From NCBI RefSeq assembly GCF_012911875.1, contig NZ_JAAXKZ010000008.1, positions 24,702-88,701 of the forward strand: a DNA stretch of 64,000 nucleotides, read 5' to 3'. A program made the position numbers and the translations under genes. The notes beneath the pieces were generated by a model, which saw only the letters and a program-made list of their open reading frames with translations, did not search any database and was not told the origin of the DNA. This stretch comes from Pseudonocardia bannensis (GTDB lineage Bacteria; Actinomycetota; Actinomycetes; Mycobacteriales; Pseudonocardiaceae). This document shows, piece after piece, positions 45,177 to 53,085 of this stretch. Numbering within the stretch: position 1 is the stretch's first letter; every line of letters begins with the position of its first letter.

Positions 45177-45482
45177 TCAGTCGTCGCGTCGCTCCCGCGC
45201 CTCCGCCTCCGCCTCCGCCGAGTCGTCCGCGGTACCTGGGTTGGGCGGCTGGGGTTCGGGCGGTGGCCCCGGCAGGTCGCCGTGACCGGTCACGGTCGCC
45301 TGGTCCAGCAGGTCCGCGATGAAACCCTTCTCCCCGGCGGTCCCGCCGCCCGCCACCCCGTCCCCGCCGTCGGTCTCGTCGCTCGCCGCTGCGTCGTCGC
45401 GAGCGGTGCCGCGGTCGGTGTCGCGGTCGGTGTCGCGGTCGGGCCGTTCGTCCGGGCCCGCTGTCTCGTCCGGAAGCTCCAT
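45177..45482 (-). CDS. Small acidic hypothetical protein
   Basis: About 101 residues from an ATG at 45482, very rich in Asp, Glu, Gly, Ala and Pro. A short tandem repeat DRDTDRDTDR lies near residues 16-25. One segment, EKGFIADLLDQATVTGHGDL, looks like an ordered helix; the rest is likely disordered. No family recognised and no strong ribosome-binding site, so its reality is uncertain. Confidence 0.35.
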   Translation of the reverse strand: MELPDETAGPDERPDRDTDRDTDRGTARDDAAASDETDGGDGVAGGGTAGEKGFIADLLDQATVTGHGDLPGPPPEPQPPNPGTADDSAEAEAEARERRDD

Positions 45483-45861
45483 GTGCCCACGATGGACCGG
45501 TCCGGCCCGCGGCGCACGACGAGAGCTCCGCTGGTCGCGGGCGTTCCCGCTGGTCGGGCGCGTCCTGCGCCGGACCCGGAGTCGACCGGGCCCCCGGCTC
45601 CGGTCGGTGCGCCGCCCGAGAACCGGCCGCCGTCGGGTCCCGGCCCATCGGCCGCTGTGCGCTCGCCCGGGGTGAGGTCGGGCCCGGCGCACCCGGCGGC
45701 GAGGTGCGCTGGACCGGCGAGAGGAAGCAGAGGCCGGATTCCGGTCCGCGGCCCCCGACGCCGCCTGGTGGCCCGACGGCACCGTCGCGCCACCAGGGCA
45801 CTGACTCTCGCTCCCCGGGCCCGGCGCACGAGGTACGCCGGGGTGGGTGTGGGCGGCAGGC
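45483..45861. other. Intergenic region, no gene recognised
   Basis: About 380 bp upstream of the acidic protein and downstream of the ABC permease. Both strands have long open frames typical of GC-rich DNA, but their translations are Arg/Pro-rich and without protein character. No repeat or regulatory element was seen. Confidence 0.5.
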
Positions 45862-46650
45862 TCAGGCGACCTCGCGACGCAGGCTGCGCACCACACCCGC
45901 GGCCAGGGGCAGCCCGACCCAGACGGCGAGGGCCACCAGCGTCGGCGCGACGACGCCCGTCAGGTCGAACCGGCTGATCGCGGTGAAGGCGCCGAACACG
46001 TCGAGCCACCGGGCGGCGTCGCCGAGCAGGACGGGGGCGGCGGCGGCCCAGATCACGGGGGCGACGAAGTAGAGGACCAGGGCCGCGGCGGTTTGCTGCA
46101 GCAGCGCACCGAAGGCGGCGCCCATCACGACGTTGCAGGCCACCGAGACGACCCCACCGCCGAGCGTGCGCCCGACCTCCGTCCAGACGGCCCCGTGGCC
46201 GGTGGCCAGGCCGCCCGCGAGGGTGGCGACGGCGGCGATCCCGGCCACCACCAGCACCACACCGGCGCTGAGCCCGACCGCCGCGAGGAACTTCGCCGCG
46301 ATGACACGACCGCGCCGCGGCACCAGGGTGAAGGTGGCCAGGGCGGTGCGCTGGGTCCACTCCGCCGTCATGGCGAGCACCCCGACGACCGGCAGCAGCA
46401 GTTGCACCCCGGTCAGGGCGGTGCCGAAGAAGCGGCTGAAATCCGCCGGCTCGTCCGCGGCGTTGACGAGCCGATACACCAGTGCGGCGACCGCGGCGCC
46501 GACGACGAGCAGCAGCAGCCAGCGTCCGGCACGGGTGTCGACGGTCTTGCGCAGCTCGATCGCGACGAGCCGGGCCAACGAGGTGGGGCGGCCGGCGACG
46601 GCGTGGTCGCGGGACGTGGCCTCGGCGGACGGGTGACCGGTCGTGGTCAT
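45862..46650 (-). CDS. ABC-2 type transporter permease
   Basis: A 262-residue membrane protein with about six hydrophobic segments (WLLLLVVGAAVAALVYRLVN, VQLLLPVVGVLAMTAEW, LSAGVVLVVAGIAAVATLAG and others). EWTQRTALATFTLVPRRGRV is typical of ABC-2 permeases. It pairs with the ATPase encoded immediately upstream (4-bp ATGA overlap) to form an exporter of unknown substrate. The divergent two-component system is a usual neighbour. Confidence 0.85.
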   Translation of the reverse strand: MTTTGHPSAEATSRDHAVAGRPTSLARLVAIELRKTVDTRAGRWLLLLVVGAAVAALVYRLVNAADEPADFSRFFGTALTGVQLLLPVVGVLAMTAEWTQRTALATFTLVPRRGRVIAAKFLAAVGLSAGVVLVVAGIAAVATLAGGLATGHGAVWTEVGRTLGGGVVSVACNVVMGAAFGALLQQTAAALVLYFVAPVIWAAAAPVLLGDAARWLDVFGAFTAISRFDLTGVVAPTLVALAVWVGLPLAAGVVRSLRREVA

Positions 46651-47537
46651 GCGGCGTTCTCCTGGCTGGGGTGGGTGGTGCGGGCGAAGAACCAGTTCTC
46701 GAGGCCGCGCTCGGTGTCGCGCAGCTCGAGAAGGACCTGGCCGGACGCGGCGGCGGCCCGGCCGACGGCGGCGGCGTCGGCGTCGACGTGCAGAGCTCCG
46801 TCGGGACGGGAGGTCGGGGTGAGCCCGGCGGACAACAGGGCCGCCCGGAGTCCGGCGGGGTCGAGACCGCGGACAACGACGCCGGACCCGGCGAGCAGTT
46901 CGGTGAGCGCCCCTTGCGCGACGACGCGGCCGCCCCTGATCGCGACCAACCGGTCCACGGTGGCCTCCACCTCGGAGAGCAGGTGGCTGGACAGCAGCAC
47001 GGTGCCGCCGCCCGCGGCGAACTCCTGCAGCAGACCGCGCATCCACCGGATGCCTTCCGGGTCGAGGCCGTTCGCCGGCTCGTCCAGAACGAGGACGCTC
47101 GGATCGCCCAGCAGCGCCTGTGCGATGCCGAGACGCTGGCGCATCCCGAGGGAGTAGGCCCCGACGCGCTGCGCCGCGGCCGCGCCGAGGCCGACGCGCT
47201 CGAGCATCGCGTCGGCACGCGCGGCGGGCACCCCGAGTACCGAGGCGGCGAGCCGGAGGGTCTCGCGTCCGGTCCGGCCGGCGTGCTGCGCGGACGCGTC
47301 GAGCATGACGCCGATGGTGCGGCCCGGGTTGGGCAGGTCACGGTAGCGACGGCCGCCGACGGTCGCGGATCCGGACGTGGGCGGGGTCAGCCCGACGAGC
47401 ATGCGCAGGGTCGTGGACTTGCCGGCGCCGTTCGGCCCGAGGAAGCCGGTGATGGTCCCGGGTGTACAGCGGAAGCCGACACCGTCCACGGCGAGGGTGC
47501 GCCGGTAGCGCTTGGTGAGGTCGTGTACGTCGATCAT
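46647..47537 (-). CDS. ABC transporter ATP-binding protein
   Basis: A 296-residue ATPase of the DrrA/CcmA type. Walker A is GPNGAGKST, the signature YSLGMRQRLGIAQALLG, Walker B VLVLDEPANGLDPEG and the switch His in LLSSHLLSE. It energises the permease encoded after it. A C-terminal extension of about 80 residues is usual in this group. Confidence 0.93.
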   Translation of the reverse strand: MIDVHDLTKRYRRTLAVDGVGFRCTPGTITGFLGPNGAGKSTTLRMLVGLTPPTSGSATVGGRRYRDLPNPGRTIGVMLDASAQHAGRTGRETLRLAASVLGVPAARADAMLERVGLGAAAAQRVGAYSLGMRQRLGIAQALLGDPSVLVLDEPANGLDPEGIRWMRGLLQEFAAGGGTVLLSSHLLSEVEATVDRLVAIRGGRVVAQGALTELLAGSGVVVRGLDPAGLRAALLSAGLTPTSRPDGALHVDADAAAVGRAAAASGQVLLELRDTERGLENWFFARTTHPSQENAA

Positions 47538-47679
47538 GTCGGTGAGCGTCGTCGCGCAGAGGACCTGGTGGCATCGGCATGTGGTCGGCGGCAGGGGGCG
47601 ACGAAAGTCGGTACCGCCCGCGGCTGCGGTCGACGATCGTCGGACGTGTCCGCCCCACCTTCCTGCTTACGCTGCAACG

Positions 47680-48855
47680 GTGACCCCGACCCCCGCCCGG
47701 CGCCCGTGGTGGAGCCGCCACCGCGAGCGGCTCACCGACACCGTCCTGAGCGGTGTGCTGGTGCTCGCGACCGTGTCGCTGCTGCTCGGGGCCGCCCCGC
47801 CCGCGCAGATGTGGCGGTACGCGCTGCTGACCGCGGCGGTCGCGGTCGCCATGTGGTGGCGCCGCCGCTTCCCGCTGGGGGTCGCCGTGGGCGCGGTCGT
47901 CGCCGTGGCGCTGGGCGCGTCGGAGTTCTCGGTGGCCGCGGCGCTGTTCACGCTCGCCATCCGGCGCCGCGATCGCGTGCTCGCCCTGGTGGCGGCGGCG
48001 TCGACCGCGGCGCTCACCGTCGCGTGGGTGCAGGTGATGCGGCCCCCGGGCGTGGTCAGCGGGCTCGTCGGCATGACGGTGACGCTGGGCATCTTCGTGG
48101 GACTGCCGCTGGCGGTGGGCGCCTACGTGGGGATCCGGCGCGACCTGGTCGCCTCGTTGCGCGAGCGGGCCGAACGCGCCGAGGCCGAGCAGCAGCTGCG
48201 CGGTGAGCAGGCGCGGCTGTCCGAGCGCTCACGCATCGCCCGCGAGATGCACGACGTGCTCGCCCACCGGATCTCGCTGGTGGCGCTGCACGCGGGCGGG
48301 CTCGAGGTGAACCCGTCGTCCCCGCCCGAACAGGTGGAGCGCACCGCCGGCCTGATCGGCGACCACGCCCGCCGGGCGCTCGACGACCTGCGCGGCGTCC
48401 TGGGTGTGCTCCGCGCGGACGCCGGCGAGGACCGCGCGGACGGGGCCGATCTGATCCCGCAGCCGACCTTGTCCGGTGTGCCGCGCCTGGTCGAGGCCAG
48501 CAGGCAGGCGGGCGTGCCGGCGACGCTCGACGTCGACCTGTCGGCCGAACCTCCCGATCTCGTCGGGCGCACCGTCTACCGAGTGGTGCAGGAGGGCCTG
48601 ACCAACGTCCACAAGCACGCCCTCGGCGCCACGGTCGCCGTGCGGGTGCACGGGTCCCCGGGTGAGAAGCTCGTGGTGGAGCTGCGCAACGCCCGGGCGG
48701 TGGGCAGCGAGCTCGGCGGGCGCCCCGTCGGCGGCGCCGGGGTGGGGCTGCTCGGGCTACGGGAGCGCGTGCACCTGATCGGCGGCACGTTCGAGGCCGG
48801 CGAGGACGTCCACGGCGGGTTCGCCGTCCGCGCGTGCCTGCCGTGGCCGGCATGA
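47680..48855 (+). CDS. NarL-type sensor histidine kinase
   Basis: A 391-residue kinase with four to six N-terminal membrane helices (about 25-160), a HisKA_3 dimerisation domain (SRIAREMHDVLAHRISLVAL with the phosphorylated His) and a HATPase domain (VVQEGLTNVHKHA, GAGVGLLGLRERVHLIGG). A GTG start at 47680 is used. The intergenic gap to the ABC ATPase is about 140 bp and divergent, so the pair probably controls the exporter. Stimulus unknown. Confidence 0.9.
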   Translation: MTPTPARRPWWSRHRERLTDTVLSGVLVLATVSLLLGAAPPAQMWRYALLTAAVAVAMWWRRRFPLGVAVGAVVAVALGASEFSVAAALFTLAIRRRDRVLALVAAASTAALTVAWVQVMRPPGVVSGLVGMTVTLGIFVGLPLAVGAYVGIRRDLVASLRERAERAEAEQQLRGEQARLSERSRIAREMHDVLAHRISLVALHAGGLEVNPSSPPEQVERTAGLIGDHARRALDDLRGVLGVLRADAGEDRADGADLIPQPTLSGVPRLVEASRQAGVPATLDVDLSAEPPDLVGRTVYRVVQEGLTNVHKHALGATVAVRVHGSPGEKLVVELRNARAVGSELGGRPVGGAGVGLLGLRERVHLIGGTFEAGEDVHGGFAVRACLPWPA

Positions 48856-49574
48856 CGCGCGGGGACGGCGCGCGCTCCGCGGGCGCTGCGCGCAGGGACG
48901 ACGCGCCCTCCGCGGGCTCCACGCGCGTGCTGATCGTCGACGACGACGCACTGGTGCGGGCCGGCCTGACGATGATCCTCGGCAGCGCGGAGAACCTGGA
49001 GATCGTCGGCGAGGCCGCCGACGGTGACGAGGCGGTCGAGGCGGTGCGCCGCCACCGGCCGGACGTGGTGCTCATGGACATCCGCATGCCCCGCATGGAC
49101 GGCCTCGCCGCCACGCAGGCGCTCACCGCGCTCTCCACGCCGCCCCGGGTCGTCGTCCTGACCACGTTCGACCTCGACGACTACGTGTTCCGCGCCCTGC
49201 AGGCCGGGGCCAGCGGGTTCCTGCTCAAGGACACCCCACCACGCCGGCTGGTGGAGGCCGTGCAGGTCGTGGCCGCGGGGGAGGCGATGCTCTCGCCGTC
49301 GGTCACCGGCCGGCTCATCCAGCACTTCGCCGCGACCGGCGGTGACACCCGCCGCCGGAACGCCCGCGACCGGCTCGCCGTGCTCACCGAGCGCGAGCGC
49401 GAGGTGCTCGTCGCGGTCGCCCGTGGGTGCAGCAACGCCGAGATCGGCCGCGAGCTGTACCTCAGCGAGGCCACCGTCAAGGCCCACGTGTCCCGGCTGC
49501 TCACCAAGCTCGACGCCACCAACCGTGTGCAGGTCGCGATTCTCGCCCATGACGCCGGACTGCTCGGCGACTGA
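48852..49574 (+). CDS. NarL/LuxR-family response regulator
   Basis: A 240-residue regulator with an N-terminal receiver domain (VLIVDDDALVRAGLTMIL, phosphoacceptor Asp in VVLMDIRMP, LTTFDLDDYVFRAL) and a C-terminal LuxR HTH (LTEREREVLVAVARGCSNAE and LYLSEATVKAHVSRLLTKLD). The ATG overlaps the kinase stop by 4 bp. The N-terminal 28 residues before the receiver domain are Arg/Ala-rich and may not all be translated. Confidence 0.92.
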   Translation: MTRGDGARSAGAARRDDAPSAGSTRVLIVDDDALVRAGLTMILGSAENLEIVGEAADGDEAVEAVRRHRPDVVLMDIRMPRMDGLAATQALTALSTPPRVVVLTTFDLDDYVFRALQAGASGFLLKDTPPRRLVEAVQVVAAGEAMLSPSVTGRLIQHFAATGGDTRRRNARDRLAVLTEREREVLVAVARGCSNAEIGRELYLSEATVKAHVSRLLTKLDATNRVQVAILAHDAGLLGD

Positions 49575-49609
49575 CCACTCGCCGCGCCGCCCGCCCCGAA
49601 GGAGAGACG

Positions 49610-50047
49610 ATGACGACCACGGTCGACGACGGCACCGCCGCACGGCTGGACACGCTGCGTGAGGATCTCCGGTTCCGCACCGGGCGCGGTTCGAGCGCCT
49701 TGCTCGGCGGCGCCCTGCTGTGGACCGCGTTCGGCGTCCTCGGCTCGGTTCTGCCGGTGGGTCCGGGGCGCAGTCTGGCTTACCTCGTGGGCGCCGGGGC
49801 GCTGTTCCCGATCAGCCTGCTCCTGGCCTGGCTACGCGAGCTGGACCCGTTCGCCCAGGGGAACCCTGACCGGGCCCGTGCAGCAGGCCTGCCGGCGCCG
49901 TGCGAGGTCGACCGGAGCTACGCCGGAGGCCACGGGATGCGCTGTCCCGGCGTCATCTCGATCATCTCGACGGCATCGAGCCCCAGGGAGTCCAGAGCAT
50001 CACGAAACGCAGCGGGGGCTCGCCGCGACCCGGGAGTGACTCCGTAG
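49610..50047 (+). pseudogene. Truncated small membrane protein (DUF7010-like N-terminal half)
   Basis: From the ATG, residues 1-88 look like a normal membrane protein: charged N-terminus, then ALLGGALLWTAFGVLGSVLP, SLAYLVGAGALFPISLLLAW and LRELDPFAQGNP. Related proteins that I recall run to about 180-200 residues with more membrane helices after the FAxGNP motif. Here the frame after about 49870 turns into Arg/Ser/Pro-rich sequence that is the antisense of the next gene. I interpret it as a gene whose 3' half was lost at a rearrangement joint. GAAGGAG precedes the start, so a short product is possible. Confidence 0.55.
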
Positions 50048-50658
50048 TGCATGGGGATGACCCGGCCGACGCCGAGCAGGCGGGTGGCTGCCGCCGCCTC
50101 CAGAGGCCCCATGGTGTGGTGGTCCCCGATGGGAAGCATGGCGACATCGGGCCGATGGATCTCGTGGATCAACCGCATGCCGGAGAAGGCGGCCGTGTCC
50201 CCGGCGTGATAGATCCGGCTCCCGTCGGAGAACCCGACGACGAAACCCGCCGCGAGGCCGACATAGGCGAACGGGTCCTCATCCACGCTGGAGCTGTGCG
50301 CAGCCGGCGTCATCGTCACCTCGACGCCTTCGAGGTGCACGATGCCGCCGATGTTCATGGTCTGGATGTTCGTGAGGCCCTTCGAGCCCAGCCATTTCCC
50401 CAACTCGACGATCGTGGCGATCCGCGGGGACCGTTCTTCGGCGACGGCGAAGATGTCGCCGAGATGATCGTGATGGCCGTGCGTGACCAGAATCAGGTCG
50501 ACCGCCCCCACATCCTTCCTCTCATCGGGGCAAAGCGGGTTGCCGTAGGTCCACGGATCGATCAGAACGGTCTTCGACTCCGGAGTGGTGAACGTGAACG
50601 TGGACTGCCCCAGGTAGGTGATCTGAACCGCGTTCCGGGTGGCCGGCGTCTGCTCCAT
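49918..50658 (-). CDS. MBL-fold metal-dependent hydrolase (UPF0173-like)
   Basis: A 246-residue metallo-beta-lactamase-fold protein with ITYLGQSTFTFTTPESKTVL, the canonical zinc motif VTHGHHDHLGD, PAAHSSS, YHAGDTAAFSGM and PMHYGVTPGS. This is the L-ascorbate-lactonase/UPF0173 type. Substrate unknown. Its 3' end overlaps the remains of the truncated membrane-protein frame on the other strand. Confidence 0.88.
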   Translation of the reverse strand: MEQTPATRNAVQITYLGQSTFTFTTPESKTVLIDPWTYGNPLCPDERKDVGAVDLILVTHGHHDHLGDIFAVAEERSPRIATIVELGKWLGSKGLTNIQTMNIGGIVHLEGVEVTMTPAAHSSSVDEDPFAYVGLAAGFVVGFSDGSRIYHAGDTAAFSGMRLIHEIHRPDVAMLPIGDHHTMGPLEAAAATRLLGVGRVIPMHYGVTPGSRRAPAAFRDALDSLGLDAVEMIEMTPGQRIPWPPA

Positions 50659-50742
50659 CTCCTGTGCCCTCCCATCGCACGTGGGTCCCGGCGTCGTGGT
50701 GGGGTACCCAGCACCCCGACAGGACGAGGACGGGAGCAGAAC

Positions 50743-51147
50743 GTGGCCGAACAGAACGAGGCCAAGGACGAAGGCGGTGTGCGCACCGGGCCTGCCACCT
50801 CGAAATCACTGAAGTACGCCGAGGTGATCACGTCCCCCGACCAGCTCGGGGAGGCACCTGCCGGCGAGACCCTGGTCACCACGAACCACGAGGTGATCCG
50901 CAAGTGGGCCGAGGAACGCGAGGCGCAGCCCGCCACGGTGCCGGACACCGAGCACGGCGACCATCTCGGGGTGCTCACGTTCGACTTCCCCGGCTACGGC
51001 GGGGAGAACCTGCGCCATGTCAGCTGGGACGAATGGTTCCGCACCTTCGACGAGCGCGGGCTCAACTTCATCTTCCAGGAGAAGAAGAAGGACGGTACGC
51101 CGAGCAACTTCTTCCGGCTGGAGAACCCCGAGCGCGAGAACGCCTGA
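50743..51147 (+). CDS. Conserved actinobacterial hypothetical protein
   Basis: A 134-residue soluble protein from a GTG start. It contains TTNHEVIRKWAEEREAQPAT, VLTFDFPGYGGENLRHVSWD and EWFRTFDERGLNFIFQEKKK followed by a polar end. Proteins with the same WAEER, DFPG and ISWDEFF/FdE pattern are common in actinobacteria and halophiles and are often misnamed 1,4-alpha-glucan branching enzyme. The function is unknown. Confidence 0.75.
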   Translation: MAEQNEAKDEGGVRTGPATSKSLKYAEVITSPDQLGEAPAGETLVTTNHEVIRKWAEEREAQPATVPDTEHGDHLGVLTFDFPGYGGENLRHVSWDEWFRTFDERGLNFIFQEKKKDGTPSNFFRLENPERENA

Positions 51148-51211
51148 ATCCGTGGCACCGATGCCGGCCGCCCGGACGACCGCGGCGTGATCGCCGGAGA
51201 AGGAACTCCGG

Positions 51212-52339
51212 TCACGTACGCTTCGCTCCCGCTCGACGCAGGACGAGCATGCCCTCCGGCCCGAGGTCGACCCGCGCCCCGAAGCCTCGGCTGACGCGGT
51301 CGAGAACCGTCCGGAGCCACGCCGCGTCTGCGTCCGAGGCATGCCGGAGCCGCATCTGCCGGGCCTGCATGGGCGCCATGTGCAGCCGGACCAGATTGCC
51401 GGTGTCCGGATCGACCGAGACGAAGTACAGCAACCGAAGGTCGTCCCGGTACTTCGCATGGCCGGTGATGCCCTCGTAGTCGTCGATCAGGTCGCCGCAG
51501 CCGTAGAGGATCAGCTTGTCGCGGTAGACCTCGATCGGGCGGGGATGGTGCGAGGAATGGCCGTGCACGACGTCGACACCGGCGTCGACGAGCCGGTGGG
51601 CGAAGCGGATCTGCTGCCGGGGGATGTCGTAGCCCCAGTTGGATCCCCAATGGATGGAGGCGACGACGATGTCGCCGGTGCCCTTCAGCCGCCGTACCCG
51701 GCCTACGACCTGGGCCGCCGCCGCGTCGGAGAGCACGGGTAGGAATCCGACGCCTGCCCGATCCCCGGTCGCCGCCCAGCCTGCCGGAATGCCGCTGGAC
51801 TCCGTCCCGAACGAGAAGACGAGCACCCGGCCACCCCCGCCGATCGGCAGTCCGGCGGGTCGCCAGGCCTCCGTCGCGTCCCGGCCCGCGCCTGTCGCCG
51901 GCAGCCGCGCACCGGCCAGCGCGTCGAGCGTCTCCTGCAGCCCCCGGTACCCGAAGTCCAGAACGTGGTTGTTCGCCAGCACGCAGACGCCGGGCCGGGC
52001 CGCGGAGAGGCAGGGGAGATTCGCCGGGCTCATCCGATAGTGCACGGCCTTCCCCGGCGCGAAGTCATCGCTTCGCGTGATGCTCGTTTCCAGGTTCACC
52101 ACTCGGGCATCGGCCGCGACCTCGTCGAGCACGGGCAGGGCATCGCCCCACGGCCAGGCGAAGTCGACCGGACGCGGGATCGAGCCGTTCACCGCCTGCG
52201 CCAACGTGACATAGCCGCGGGCATCCCGGATGGACGCCTCCTGCAGGGCCGGGTCGCCGGGGTGCGGCAGGATCTGGTCGACACCGCGACCGAGCATCAC
52301 GTCGCCGCAGAGGAACATCGTCACCAGACCATCGCGCAT
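51212..52339 (-). CDS. CapA-family metallophosphatase-like protein
   Basis: A 375-residue protein of the CapA (poly-gamma-glutamate synthesis) family, which has a calcineurin-like fold. Metal-site blocks are FLCGDVMLGRG, VVNLETSIT, CVLANNHVLDFGYRGLQ, SIHWGSNWGYD and VVHGHSSHHPRPIE. No signal peptide is seen. Capsule genes are absent nearby, so another phosphoesterase role is possible. Confidence 0.85.
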   Translation of the reverse strand: MRDGLVTMFLCGDVMLGRGVDQILPHPGDPALQEASIRDARGYVTLAQAVNGSIPRPVDFAWPWGDALPVLDEVAADARVVNLETSITRSDDFAPGKAVHYRMSPANLPCLSAARPGVCVLANNHVLDFGYRGLQETLDALAGARLPATGAGRDATEAWRPAGLPIGGGGRVLVFSFGTESSGIPAGWAATGDRAGVGFLPVLSDAAAAQVVGRVRRLKGTGDIVVASIHWGSNWGYDIPRQQIRFAHRLVDAGVDVVHGHSSHHPRPIEVYRDKLILYGCGDLIDDYEGITGHAKYRDDLRLLYFVSVDPDTGNLVRLHMAPMQARQMRLRHASDADAAWLRTVLDRVSRGFGARVDLGPEGMLVLRRAGAKRT

Positions 52340-52357
52340 GGATTCCCGCCGGTGCGG

Positions 52358-52903
52358 TCAGGTGGTGGCCGGGCCTGGGAGTCCCGCCCTGTCCGGCACG
52401 ACCCGGCTCAACCCGCGCAGCCACGGTTCCGGCGGATCGGGCCACCAGCGGCCGGACGGCAGCCGGGAGAGGATGTCGCGCACGGCCGCCGCGCTCGCCG
52501 GGGACGGGACGACCCGGCTCGGCGAGGCGCCTGCCAGCACCCCGAGCCACCAGTGCTTGAGCGTCCCGGGCAGGGAGTCGGGGTCGAGGACGACGTAGTA
52601 GTCCGGGAGCAGCGCCTCGCCGTCGCGCAGCGCCGCGAGCACGGCTTCCACCGCGACCTCGACCGTGCCCGGCGGGCGCTCGCCGTCGAAGAAGCCGGTC
52701 CAGGCGGAGGCGACGCCGGCGAGCGGATCGGCGTCGTGCACCACGTACGGGGCGTTCGCTCCCGCGACGAGCCGGTCCACCGAGGCGTCGGCCCACCGGC
52801 TCGACGCGACCGCCCGCACGTTGGCCAGCCCGGCGAGCCCGGCTACGACCTTCTCGGCGTCGGTGCCGGCGACGATCACAACGGTGCTGTTCGGCCGCCG
52901 CAT
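52358..52903 (-). CDS. Hypothetical protein
   Basis: A 181-residue soluble protein with an N-terminal alternating hydrophobic pattern (STVVIVAGTDAEKVVAGLAG) suggesting a Rossmann-like beta-alpha start. It also has YVVHDADPLAGVASAWTGFF and YYVVLDPDSLPGTLKHWWLG. I do not recognise the family. It lies 18 bp upstream of the CapA-like gene on the same strand, so the two may form an operon. Confidence 0.6.
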   Translation of the reverse strand: MRRPNSTVVIVAGTDAEKVVAGLAGLANVRAVASSRWADASVDRLVAGANAPYVVHDADPLAGVASAWTGFFDGERPPGTVEVAVEAVLAALRDGEALLPDYYVVLDPDSLPGTLKHWWLGVLAGASPSRVVPSPASAAAVRDILSRLPSGRWWPDPPEPWLRGLSRVVPDRAGLPGPATT

Positions 52904-53085
52904 GCGGGCCAGTCTAGATAGGGCATGGGCGGCGAGGGCCGGGATTCCGCTGTCGCCGCGACGTCAGGAGGCGCCGAGCAGTGCGCATGGCTGCAGCCGC
53001 GGGCAGGGGATCGCGCAGATCCGGACGACCCGACGAGCGGTCGGCGCGGGCCGGTTCGCGCGGCCCGCGCCGACTGCCCGGGACA

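Noticed and set aside
45410..45450. Short repeat GGTGTCGCGGTC-like unit as a CRISPR or minisatellite
   Set aside because: Only about three copies of a codon-sized repeat, explained by the DRDTDR coding repeat; no spacers.
45049..45801. 250-codon minus-strand frame near the acidic protein
   Set aside because: Arg/Pro/Gly-rich without domains and overlapping other open frames; no support as a gene.
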